A stretch of DNA of 64,000 bases from Planctomycetaceae bacterium. GTDB taxonomy: Bacteria; Planctomycetota; UBA1135; GCA-002686595. A model generated the notes under the pieces. That model searched no databases. It saw only the letters and a program-made list of their open reading frames with translations, and had not been told where the DNA came from. How positions within the stretch are numbered: the first letter of the stretch is position 1; each line of letters opens with the position of its first letter. A program made the translations under genes and the position numbers. This document shows positions 36,401 through 44,274 of the stretch, in pieces. The stretch spans positions 284,907 to 348,906 of the forward strand of contig WGMC01000006.1 in the NCBI GenBank assembly GCA_016125265.1, given 5' to 3'.

Positions 36401-36741
36401 GGGCGCTGGTCGTCGAGCCCAGGCCGGAAGCCCAGCCGACCGGCACTTCGCTGCAGTTCGCCTGGCGCGGCCTCAACGGCGGCACGCTGCTCAACGCGGC
36501 GCGGAACGCCGACAACATGGACGTCTACGGCAACGTCTACCGGGAACTGAACGCGCAGGGTGGCAGCGCGGTGCAGACCTACCAGGCCCTGCAGAACCAG
36601 GCCTGGATCAACGGCTTCCAGAACCTCAGCCAGTTCGGCCCGATCCAGTTCCTGCAGACCCGGGTCACCTTCATCAGCAACACGCAGACCCAGTTGTCGC
36701 CGCGTCTGGACAGCTACGCGCTGGCCTACACGACGAACTGA
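33445..36741 (+). CDS. Large Ig-like-domain lipoprotein
   Basis: 1098 residues. A lipobox LLMLAAC ends the signal peptide, about 52 residues after ATG 33445; a shorter start at 33541 would leave the signal without basic residues, so the longer one is preferred. The mature protein begins with Gly/Ser and a Gln/Gly-rich spacer. It contains several bacterial Ig-like segments of the SbsA/Big_5 type, with the recurring pattern of a strand, then FSEPMDPASVRAFDSMRV or FNDLIDASTILPDDTIRL. The function is unknown; it is probably anchored in the outer membrane. First of three lipoprotein genes in a row. Confidence 0.75.
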   Translation: MTNHFRRACTRDQATGPAIGRGSLLRASRRGSMGPGTGGLAAGGLLLMLAACGGSPDADLSDQAPGQLGKPSQKPGGGFYLVDPHSGGQSPDFALVGASWGRLVDIWDFDSQLDESSEVYRDIVIGQDVRTEPGKWTLETNPVTGVVRLTILSANTDDPADVFDLRVEEARSNLSPVQPKGVQPGELPPFPLIARNSTLELRFNDLIDASTILPDDTIRLLVGNPPTQPFSARIVPSSVFGGLTSGGGSFQSTRILVDLTVSEFEVEGLASAVPLNGLGLPASNSPTIANVAVRIPSVASASVGQFQLLRNLNGAPLSIQDSGPVDTTSPTLDVVRALRSGGTIDPNNGFLLDLEAPRILSQQGVNIISANQVAGTDEFVLSLSFDTPACAFNPIPGDVIRINNQLVLEATQAASANPAGVVSGLRVTQIGLEGASASSLIGSATYLTGFRSELTALGKGNCFVRFSPAAKAAPTTQVPPTAGVVLRFSEPMDPASVRAFDSMRVLRVPSGTVGIKDYVVAEIFATGDLREFRFQPSLPFEHQNNEQPYYLNLVAGAQRLTDLAGNTVAAVPPQVEFRIEPTGTAVNSKGFVLRFNSANLDEVAPNLTPAQRDVRGQFLYDTGGFLRPRSPARFPGVADRSQALLGVMAPVAGGVVTPLSALGSKLQHIWRYADFGYVVNNDDASLLDLDVEGTALAPLSGQVVAANYPQFEIRLAHSRFLPDEIVDMTSLLPTAANSGLRGSADPFTTNIFQDPSMTTAQLEGTVVHERSKGFFVSQSDVFQNPNGVPMMRTPLNKGLVTDAEKSFYTWRDTSLIARGGLAPSGLDHTPSLPFEQEIGVVFGGTAPAGAPFLGSGGFPQANQPFGPTGLPSAGLPLLMEYRCYPAETSSLNVFDISIAVTSSSLPAFRAFSTGGIAAGQVVVQKNPDTQPNPTGGFQATPGGQVPQFAPTFANECTVYMGQADFVLRVSRVFTRVIDVAQGARYRALVVEPRPEAQPTGTSLQFAWRGLNGGTLLNAARNADNMDVYGNVYRELNAQGGSAVQTYQALQNQAWINGFQNLSQFGPIQFLQTRVTFISNTQTQLSPRLDSYALAYTTN

Positions 36742-36754
36742 TCCGTCGGCGGGA

Positions 36755-36777
36755 CCCCGCCGCTTCGCGCGGCGGGG
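36755..36777 (+). terminator. Hairpin after the lipoprotein gene
   Basis: CCCCGCCGC (36755-36763) pairs perfectly with GCGGCGGGG (36769-36777) around TTCGC, 13 bases after the stop codon. Behind it the 11-mer CATTCGAGTCC occurs twice. Confidence 0.65.
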
Positions 36778-36870
36778 CACCCACTCGATCCATTCGAGTC
36801 CCACTCCACTGCATTCGAGTCCACTGCCCCGTCCCTTCCGCTCCCTACCCGTCGCGGCCAACCGAACACG

Positions 36871-39800
36871 ATGTTGCACCAGCAATTCCTGACCCGAGCT
36901 CTCACCTTCGGCTGCGTGGCTGCTTTGTTGGCCGCCTGCAGCAGTTCCTCGGAAGAGTCGTCCGGGCCCGGCGGCACGGCCGGCGGTTTCCAACTGACGT
37001 CGATCTCCGTGCCGAACAACGCCGTCTGGCAGTTGAACCGGCGCGTCGAGTTCGTCTTCAACCAGGCCGTGGACTTCTCGTCCATCAACGCCAGCTCGAT
37101 CTACGTGTCGAGCCTGGCCGGCAAACCGGCCCTCGGCGACTTCTTCGTCAAGTCCACCGTGAACCAGGGCGTCGTGACGACGGAGCCGAACGTGGTCGTG
37201 TGGCAACCCCGCTGCCCGACCCTGCCCGACCTCAGCGACGCGGGATTGGACGCTGGGGGCGTGACGTACCAGATCTTGGTGCAGGGGCAGGATTCCGGAG
37301 GCATCGCGGTGAAATCGGCATCCGGCAAACCCCTGGCGACCTCCCAGGCGCGCTTCTTCTCGACGCCGACTTCGACGGATCCCACCGCGGTCTTCTTCGA
37401 CCCGGTGTCCGGTGGTCCGAGCCTGGTCGTCCGCCTGCCGGGCTCCACGTCGACGGACGCGAGTTACCTCGAGATCGGAGAGGACGCGAACCAGATCCAG
37501 TTCTTCGAATTGGAGTTCGACCAGTCCACTGGGGACGTGATTCCCATCGAGGACGCGCCGATCAACCTCCTGAGTGACGCTGAGCAGTCCGTCGAGGTGG
37601 TGCTCGAGTTCAACCAGCCCCTGAGCCCGCTGGCGGGCAACATTTCGCTCGCGAACCTGGGGATCCAGGTCCAGGACGCCGGCACGCTCCAGTGGTCGGA
37701 CATCCCGGTCGAAATCGAGCTCGAGGCGAACTGCACCAAGGCCGGTGCGCGCGTGCGCCTTTCGCCGATCGGCATCCTGGCCCAGGACTCCGTGTTCCGC
37801 GTGCGGGTGGGTTCGGGTTTGCAGGACCTCGTGGGTGAAGCGCCGTCGAACGAGCAGAACAACGCCGCGCGGTTCGCGACGGGCCTCTTCTCGGTGCCCG
37901 GCCTCGAGCCGGCCGGCGACCTCGCCGACGAGCTGTTCGAGCCCTTCCTCATCAACGGTGTGGCCCCCGGTTCGCTCGAGGACACGACCAGCGTGTTCGC
38001 GGAGCCCCGCGCCCTTTGGGGTGCGGGCCAGTTGGCCCCCAACTTCAACTTCCTCGGGACCGGCGGCCCCGGTGGCAACTTCGACCTCGAAATCACCGGC
38101 ACCTTCAGCTTCAACACCGTCAGCCAGTTGATCACCGGGGGACCGGGATTCACGCCGACCACCACCCAGACGGCCACCAACGGCCTCCTGAACGTGCGCA
38201 ACTTGCGCATCGCGCAGGGCGCGGTGCTGCAAGTGCAGGGCGCGAACCCGCTGCGCATCTTCGCGACGGGCACCGTCGAGATCCTCGGCACCATCAACGT
38301 GGACGGCATCAGCGCGGTCGGTGTGAACCAACTCAACGTGCCGAACATCCCCGACCCCGGTGCGCCCGGGCGTGCTGGCGGCGGCCGCGGTGGCGCGGGT
38401 AGCCCCGTGACCACAGCCTCCAGTCCGAAGGGCGAGGACGGTGTCGGTCCCTTCGGCGCCGCGGGCCTCGGCGGCAAGGGTGGTGAGACCAGCTTCGGCG
38501 CCCTCGCCGATACGGCCCGCAGGGGCGCGGGCGGCGGCGGCGGTCGCTTCGCCGCCGACGTGAACGCAACCAAGGGCTTCCCGACCGGCAACGCCACGGC
38601 CGGCAACAACGGCACGACCGGCGCGACCGGCGCGATCTCGAAGTCGGGGGCCGCGGCGGGCGGTCAGCCCGGTCCCTCGGCGTTCTTCGACAGCAACAAC
38701 GACAACGACTTCTTCGGCGTGCGTCAGGTCGATGAAACCACCCTCGTCCAGGGCGAGCTGTCGTTGCCCCTCGCGGGTTCGGGCGGCGGCGGCGGCGGCG
38801 ACTCGATCGACAGCGCCGAGTTCCCCCAGCCGGGCTGGCCGACCCTGGCTGCCTTCGCCAACGAGTTCAAAGGCGCGGGCGGCGGCGGCGGCGGTGGCCA
38901 GTTGCAGGTGTTCGCCATCGGCAACATCACCATCGGCACCGGCGGACGCATCTTCGCCCGCGGGGGCGACGGCGGTCGCGGTGAGAACACCGGGGGCAGC
39001 AACTCGATCGGCGGCTCCTCGGGCGGCGCCGCGGGCGGTCACGTCATCCTGCAGACCGCGGCCAACTTCGTGAACTTGGGTGCGCCCGCAGCCGCGATCA
39101 GCACGGCCGGTGGGGCCGGCGGTCCCAACCAATCGGGGTCGGTGGGCCTCGGCGGTCGCGGCGGCGCGGGGATCATCCAGATCCACACACAATCCCAGGC
39201 CAACATCGTCGGCCCGGGCGATGTGCCCCTGACCCTGACGGCGATCAACAACCTCTGCCGTCCGCATCCCTGGCTGCTCCTGCCCGACTTCGGGCGCATC
39301 TCCAAGGCGCGCTCCAAGTTCGTGGCGCTGGGCGGGGCGAACCAGAACCCGGGCTCGAGCCAGGACCAGGTGCTCTTCCGTTTCGAAGGCACGGATTCCG
39401 ACCCGATGTCGCCCACGGCCGGTCAGGTCCTGCGCAACGGCGCCACCGTGCAGCCCGTGGCGCCGATCCTTGGGATCCTGACCGACGACGACCCCCAGGA
39501 TCCGGACTTCGTGTCGCCGCTCTCGATCGACACGGTCGCGCGCCGGATCGTGCTGGACGCCAGCGGTCTCGTCGACGACGACAATGACCCCCAGACGCCG
39601 TTCTTCAACGACATCTACCTGCGCAACCCGGCGCTCCTGCGGGAGTTCGGTGTGCGACTCTCCGAGCCCCTCGGTGCGGGCCTGTCCCTGACGCGCACGT
39701 TCACCGTGGCCCAGGCGAGCTACGACCCGAACTTGGTGCAACTGACCCTGGACGTAGACTCCACGGGTGGTCCGCTGACCGGTTTCACCCCGGGTGTGGC

Positions 39801-40113
39801 GAGCTTGGCGCTCGTGCCGCGGTTCTTCCGCGTCATCACCGGCGGTGTGCTCGACAGCCTGCCGCTCAACTCGGCCGTGAGCATCCGGTTCGAGGCGCGC
39901 GCTGCGGGCCCGGACGGCCAGCCCGATCTGACCGGCGACGCGCTCGTCGATTGGACCAGCGACATCGAGGAGTTCAACAGCCAGAGCCTCGGCGGCGACG
40001 TGGGCTTCTTCCGCTTCGAGGTGGAGTTCAACCTCGATGTGCAGGGGTCGGGAATTTCCGCGAACAGCCCCCGACCCTCCCTGCGCTTCCTGCGCGTTCC
40101 GTTCCGGTTCTAG
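36871..40113 (+). CDS. Large Ig-like and glycine-rich lipoprotein
   Basis: 1080 residues with lipobox VAALLAAC (Cys at about 23). An Ig-like domain follows (FVFNQAVDFSSINASSIYV), then a second (VEVVLEFNQPLSPLAGNIS). From about 430 to 790 the chain alternates beta-strand-like text with glycine clusters such as GGGRGGAG, GAGGGGGRF and GAGGGGGGGQL. The C-terminal 280 residues are strand-rich without recognised domain. The order (lipobox, Ig-like, glycine-rich, C-terminal sheet domain) is that of the tandem pair at 54-60.6 kb, though sequence identity is lower. Function unknown; likely surface or outer-membrane structural protein. Confidence 0.78.
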   Translation: MLHQQFLTRALTFGCVAALLAACSSSSEESSGPGGTAGGFQLTSISVPNNAVWQLNRRVEFVFNQAVDFSSINASSIYVSSLAGKPALGDFFVKSTVNQGVVTTEPNVVVWQPRCPTLPDLSDAGLDAGGVTYQILVQGQDSGGIAVKSASGKPLATSQARFFSTPTSTDPTAVFFDPVSGGPSLVVRLPGSTSTDASYLEIGEDANQIQFFELEFDQSTGDVIPIEDAPINLLSDAEQSVEVVLEFNQPLSPLAGNISLANLGIQVQDAGTLQWSDIPVEIELEANCTKAGARVRLSPIGILAQDSVFRVRVGSGLQDLVGEAPSNEQNNAARFATGLFSVPGLEPAGDLADELFEPFLINGVAPGSLEDTTSVFAEPRALWGAGQLAPNFNFLGTGGPGGNFDLEITGTFSFNTVSQLITGGPGFTPTTTQTATNGLLNVRNLRIAQGAVLQVQGANPLRIFATGTVEILGTINVDGISAVGVNQLNVPNIPDPGAPGRAGGGRGGAGSPVTTASSPKGEDGVGPFGAAGLGGKGGETSFGALADTARRGAGGGGGRFAADVNATKGFPTGNATAGNNGTTGATGAISKSGAAAGGQPGPSAFFDSNNDNDFFGVRQVDETTLVQGELSLPLAGSGGGGGGDSIDSAEFPQPGWPTLAAFANEFKGAGGGGGGGQLQVFAIGNITIGTGGRIFARGGDGGRGENTGGSNSIGGSSGGAAGGHVILQTAANFVNLGAPAAAISTAGGAGGPNQSGSVGLGGRGGAGIIQIHTQSQANIVGPGDVPLTLTAINNLCRPHPWLLLPDFGRISKARSKFVALGGANQNPGSSQDQVLFRFEGTDSDPMSPTAGQVLRNGATVQPVAPILGILTDDDPQDPDFVSPLSIDTVARRIVLDASGLVDDDNDPQTPFFNDIYLRNPALLREFGVRLSEPLGAGLSLTRTFTVAQASYDPNLVQLTLDVDSTGGPLTGFTPGVASLALVPRFFRVITGGVLDSLPLNSAVSIRFEARAAGPDGQPDLTGDALVDWTSDIEEFNSQSLGGDVGFFRFEVEFNLDVQGSGISANSPRPSLRFLRVPFRF

Positions 40114-40151
40114 GACCGAAGGGCGTGCGCCTGTGCGCCCCGAGACCCGAG

Positions 40152-40186
40152 CCCCGGGACCCGAGACCCTAGGTCCGGTCCCGGGG
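40152..40186 (+). terminator. Hairpin between lipoprotein genes
   Basis: CCCCGGGACC (40152-40161) pairs perfectly with GGTCCCCGGG-equivalent bases 40177-40186 around 15 bases, about 40 bases after the preceding stop codon. Confidence 0.55.
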
Positions 40187-40250
40187 AACGGCGGCGGCTC
40201 GGGAGCCCCGGGTTGTCCGCGCGCGCCCGGCGCCGTGGTCTGATGCCGCG

Positions 40251-42131
40251 ATGGAGCGTGGCTCGAGCTGGGGGCGGCGGCTGTTGGCAGCCGCGAGCGG
40301 AGGTCTGATCGTCGCCGTGGCGGCGTGCGCGCCGCCGCCACCCAAGCCCGCCACACTCGAGCTGATGAGTTTCCGGCAGGCCGGCGTCGACGGCGTGTTG
40401 CTCAACGAGTCGTTGCTCTGGATCTTCGACCGCGAACTCGACCGCATGTCCGTGACACGCGAGAGCGTGCGCATCGAGGACGGCGACGGTGTGCCCGCGC
40501 GCGGTCGGCTCTGGGTGGAGGGCCGGCGGCTGCAGTTCCTGCCGGAGCTGCCGCGCGCCCCCGGCCTGGGGGACGGCAGCTTCCGCCCCGGCGCCGTCTA
40601 CCAGGTGGCCCTCGCCGGATTTCCGCGACCGGACGCGTTGCGCGCGCGCGACGGCGCACCCCTCGGGAGTTCCGTGAGCTCGAGCTTCCGGGTCGCCGCC
40701 GCGGGCCGAGGCACGCGCGTGTTCGAGGACCCGGAACTCGGTCCGCCGCTCCCCTTGGAGCTGGTGCGCGGCCGCATCGCCGCGGACGAGCCGATCGAGC
40801 TGCGCCTCGGCGAACCGGTGGACCCCGCGTCGATCGTCGCGGACGACTTCGAGCTGTCGACGGTGGCCCCCGGCCCGGACGGCCGACCGGCGGTGTCGCG
40901 CCTGCCGCTCGCCGTGGTGCTCGCGGAGAATCGCCAAGACGGCGCGCGGCTCGAGCTGCGTCCGTCCCGTGGCGGCGCGTTCCCACCGGCCACCTACCAC
41001 CTCTGGATCGATCCGGAGCGCTCGCGGCTCGCCGACCTGTCGGGCCAACGCTTCCCCGTGCTCTGGCAACGGAACACCGGGCGCGCCGCCGAGATCGCCG
41101 TGCGCACGCCCGAGCTGGGCCAACCCGCCGGACGCCTGGTGGAGGACTTCGTCGGTCCCGAGGCCCTGTCCGCCCAACCCGCACCCGGGAGCGACGGCAC
41201 GCTGGTCGTGCGGAACGGCGTGCTCTCGTACTTGTGGCCGACCGCCGCGGGCCACGGCGGCGACGGTCCCGTGTCGTTGGGCGCGGACCTCGCATCGGCG
41301 GACGTGCACGCGACGTCGCTGCAGCTCCCCGCCGGAGTGCGGCTCGACCTGCCGGCCGAGGGCCTGGTCGTGCTGCGGGCCCAGGGCAAACTCGAGATCG
41401 ACGGGGTCCTCCGCAGGCGCGTCGAGTCCGGCGCGCGCAGTTTCGGCGACGGCGAGACGCCGCTCGAATGGCTCGCACGCCTTCGCGGCGCGCACCTCTT
41501 GGAGCCGAGCGCGCCCCTCGAGGCCGTGCCCCTCGGAACCCTCAGCGCCTTCCTCGCGCGCGCGGCGGAGGAGCGCCGCCCGTGGACGGTGCTCGTTGCC
41601 GGCGGCGACCTCGTCGTGCGCGGGGACCTGTGGGTCGACGGGGGGCTGGTGCTCGTGGCCGGCGGTTGGATTCGCGCCTCGGGGGCGGTGACCGCGCGCC
41701 AGATCTGGAAGAGCGAACGCGGTGGGGGGGTGGAGATGCGGCCCGAGCCCGTCACACTGCCGCTCGTGATCGACGAACCGGAGTACAAGAGGCTCGCCGC
41801 GCCGCTGACGTACGGGGCCCTGACCGCGCCGCTCCTGCCGCCCGGCGGGCTCGATCGGTGGCGCGGTGCCGAGGCCAGCGCCGTGGGCCCCGGCGTCCGG
41901 CTGCGTTACCTCGGCGAGCGCGATCCGTCGACCGGCGCCGCGGATGCGGCGAGTTCGGGCCCCTTCGACGATCCGGCGAGTCTTCCGCCCCACTCTGCGG
42001 CGCGAGTCTGGGTCGAGATCACTGTGGAGCCCGGGGACACCGCGGCCCCGTGGCGGCGCAGCTTCCTCGACCGGGTCGAGCTGCTGTTCGATCCCGTCGC
42101 GGAGCGCCCGAGGGGTGGCGAAGGGCAGTGA
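40251..42131 (+). CDS. Ig-like-domain lipoprotein
   Basis: 626 residues with lipobox IVAVAAC (Cys at about 26). Big_5-type Ig-like segments occur early (WIFDRELDRMSVTRESVRI) and again near 180 (LRLGEPVDPASIVADDFEL). The C-terminal half has short repeated strand text around VLVAGGDLVVRGDLWVDGGLVL, similar in rhythm to the sheet region of the larger lipoproteins, but without glycine clusters. Its stop overlaps the start of the prepilin peptidase gene (GTGA), so the two are translationally coupled. Function unknown. Confidence 0.78.
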   Translation: MERGSSWGRRLLAAASGGLIVAVAACAPPPPKPATLELMSFRQAGVDGVLLNESLLWIFDRELDRMSVTRESVRIEDGDGVPARGRLWVEGRRLQFLPELPRAPGLGDGSFRPGAVYQVALAGFPRPDALRARDGAPLGSSVSSSFRVAAAGRGTRVFEDPELGPPLPLELVRGRIAADEPIELRLGEPVDPASIVADDFELSTVAPGPDGRPAVSRLPLAVVLAENRQDGARLELRPSRGGAFPPATYHLWIDPERSRLADLSGQRFPVLWQRNTGRAAEIAVRTPELGQPAGRLVEDFVGPEALSAQPAPGSDGTLVVRNGVLSYLWPTAAGHGGDGPVSLGADLASADVHATSLQLPAGVRLDLPAEGLVVLRAQGKLEIDGVLRRRVESGARSFGDGETPLEWLARLRGAHLLEPSAPLEAVPLGTLSAFLARAAEERRPWTVLVAGGDLVVRGDLWVDGGLVLVAGGWIRASGAVTARQIWKSERGGGVEMRPEPVTLPLVIDEPEYKRLAAPLTYGALTAPLLPPGGLDRWRGAEASAVGPGVRLRYLGERDPSTGAADAASSGPFDDPASLPPHSAARVWVEITVEPGDTAAPWRRSFLDRVELLFDPVAERPRGGEGQ

Positions 42132-43126
42132 CGGCGGCGGCCCTCAGCCTCGCCCAGGCAGCGGCCGGTTTCGACGGCGAGTCCACCGCGGCGGGCCTGT
42201 TCGCGCCCTTCGAGGTGCCCGTCGCGCTCGAACTCTCGCTGGTGGGGGTCCTCGGTCTGTGCGTGGGGTCGTTCCTGGGCGCGGCCGCATACCGGCTGCC
42301 CAACGGCCTGTCCCTGGCGAAGCCGGTGCGCTCCTTTTGCCCCGGCTGCAAACGCACCCTCACCGCGGCGGAGAACGTGCCCGTGCTGTCGTGGTTGGTG
42401 CAGGGTGGCCGCTGCCGGGGGTGCAAGATGCGCATCCCCGTCCGCTACCCGGCGATGGAGCTCTGCACCGGCGCGCTGTTCGTGCTGGCCGCGTGGTTGG
42501 GCCGGGACCTCGGGCCCGCGCTGGTAGCGGTACACGCCCTTGTGCTCGCCGCGCTGGTGCTCGCATCGGCCGTCGACTTCGAGCGATTCGAGATCCCCGA
42601 CGAGGTCTCCATCGGCGGCATGGTGCTCGGGCCCATCTTGTCGTTCGCCTTGCCGGCGCTGCACGACGCGTCCCCGGTGGCCCAGGCACTCACCGACGGG
42701 TGGAGCCCGGGCCTCTCCGTGGACCGCTTCGGGGCGCTGGTCGCGTCGCTCGCGGGGCTCGTGGCCGGGGGCGGGATCCTGTTGGCGATCGGCTGGATCG
42801 GCAAGCGGGTCTACGGACGCGACGCCATGGGGCTGGGCGACGTGAAATTGCTGGCGGCCGGCGGTGCGTTCGTCGGAGCCGGGGGGGCGCTCGCGGCCCT
42901 CGTGATCGGTGCCCTCGTGGCCTCGATCGCCGGCCTGGTCAACGTCCTGCGGTTCACCTGCTTCGTGCGCGCCCGGGCCCGCCAGAGGGGCGGCCGCCGG
43001 CCGCTCCTGCGCGCCCTGGCGGTCGGGCGGATCGCCGGCCGCTATCTCCCTTTCGGCCCCTACCTCGGAATGGGAATTGGAATCTCGTTGCTGGCTTGGG
43101 ACCATGTGAAGACGGTCTTGGGCTGA
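42128..43126 (+). CDS. pilD: Prepilin peptidase / N-methyltransferase
   Basis: 332 residues from GTG. The cytoplasmic zinc loop has two CXXC pairs, FCPGCKRTLT and CRGCKMRIPVRYP. The peptidase aspartates are in SAVDFERFEIPDE and MGLGDVKLLAAGGAFVG. About eight membrane helices can be drawn. It cleaves the leader of type IV pilins such as the PilA encoded at 51 kb and methylates the new N-terminus. It is coupled to an Ig-like lipoprotein gene rather than to other pil genes. Confidence 0.93.
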   Translation: MTAAALSLAQAAAGFDGESTAAGLFAPFEVPVALELSLVGVLGLCVGSFLGAAAYRLPNGLSLAKPVRSFCPGCKRTLTAAENVPVLSWLVQGGRCRGCKMRIPVRYPAMELCTGALFVLAAWLGRDLGPALVAVHALVLAALVLASAVDFERFEIPDEVSIGGMVLGPILSFALPALHDASPVAQALTDGWSPGLSVDRFGALVASLAGLVAGGGILLAIGWIGKRVYGRDAMGLGDVKLLAAGGAFVGAGGALAALVIGALVASIAGLVNVLRFTCFVRARARQRGGRRPLLRALAVGRIAGRYLPFGPYLGMGIGISLLAWDHVKTVLG

Positions 43127-43331
43127 AGCCCGGGACCAGGGTTCCCAAGGCCCCCTCGACCGGGCGGATCCGTGCCGCCCGCACCTCCGCCGCACCCCGT
43201 TCCGACCCCCCGATCCCACACCGCTTGGGCCTCCACGCTTGGGCGGATGAGCCAAGCGCCCACCGCGCAGCCCGCGCGGATTGGACGTGTCCCTGGCCCG
43301 ACGCCCTCGCAGCCCCCTACTGAGCACCGAC

Positions 43332-43991
43332 ATGACCAACGCATTCACCCGAGTGGGCCTTTTGGCCCTCCTGCTGCTGCCCTTCACCGCCGGCTGCGTG
43401 TCCCAGCAGCGCTACATGGAACTGGAGAGCGAGAACGTGCGGCTGCGCGAAGAGCGCACGCGCGTGAACCGCACCAACGACCAGCTCAGCCGCCAAATCG
43501 CGTCCTACGAGGCCCAACTGCAGGCGGCGAACCAGCGCATCGACGAGGCGCCGGCGCTGAGCGACATGTCGGACCTGGAAGGTCAGGGTGTGAGCGTGTT
43601 CCGCCGCGGCAACTCGGTGGTGTTCTCGGTGCCCGCCGAGATCAGCTTCGGGTCGGGCAAGGCCGAGCTGTCCGCCAGCGGCCGCGCCGCCCTCAAGTCC
43701 GTGGCCAACAAGCTGAAGAGCGACTTCCCCGACGGCGTCTATTGGATCGAGGGCCACACGGACAACGATCCGATTCGCAAGTCTGGTTTTGGCTCCAACC
43801 GCGACCTCTCGCTGGCGCGCGCCATGAGCGTGCTGCGCGGGCTCGTCGACGACAACGGGATCCCGGACGAGAAGTGTGTGGTCGCGGGTTACGGCCAGTA
43901 CTGGCCCGACGTCCCCAACGACTCCGCGGCGAACAAGGCCAAGAACCGTCGCGTCGAGGTGATCGTGCACCAGGCGCGCGGCGACGCGTGA
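43332..43991 (+). CDS. OmpA/Pal-family lipoprotein
   Basis: 219 residues from ATG 43332, which puts the signal peptide directly at the N-terminus; the frame opens 17 codons earlier. Lipobox PFTAGC (Cys at about 22). A coiled coil rich in Arg/Glu (about 30-75) precedes an OmpA-like peptidoglycan-binding domain: ISFGSGKAELSASGRAAL, WIEGHTDNDPI, and NKAKNRRVEVIV, which hold the residues that bind diaminopimelate. It probably ties the outer membrane to peptidoglycan. No tol genes are adjacent. Confidence 0.9.
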   Translation: MTNAFTRVGLLALLLLPFTAGCVSQQRYMELESENVRLREERTRVNRTNDQLSRQIASYEAQLQAANQRIDEAPALSDMSDLEGQGVSVFRRGNSVVFSVPAEISFGSGKAELSASGRAALKSVANKLKSDFPDGVYWIEGHTDNDPIRKSGFGSNRDLSLARAMSVLRGLVDDNGIPDEKCVVAGYGQYWPDVPNDSAANKAKNRRVEVIVHQARGDA

Positions 43992-44274
43992 CGCCGCGGG
44001 CCTAGCCTCTGCCCGGGGTCGCCACACCCGGCAAGGACGAGTACCGACCGCGCCCCTCCGCTGCCCATCACGGGCGGTGGGGGGGCGCGGGTCGTTCTGG
44101 GGGGGGCGGAACGATTGGGGCGGGGGTAGCGCTCCCGAGCGATCGGCGTAGGCTGGGGTCCTCCCCCGATTCCACCACCCAGGGGCGGCGCTCGGGCCGC
44201 CGACGCCCGCGGTTGGGCCGCGGACGCCGGGGGTCGACGGCGGCGGCGCTCCTCGAAGCCGAAGGAGCCACCCC

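Noticed and set aside
33739..40356. 2205-codon open frame on the minus strand opposite the lipoprotein genes
   Set aside because: The plus-strand proteins have lipoboxes and Ig-like repeats; the antisense text is Arg/Val/Gln-rich without domains.
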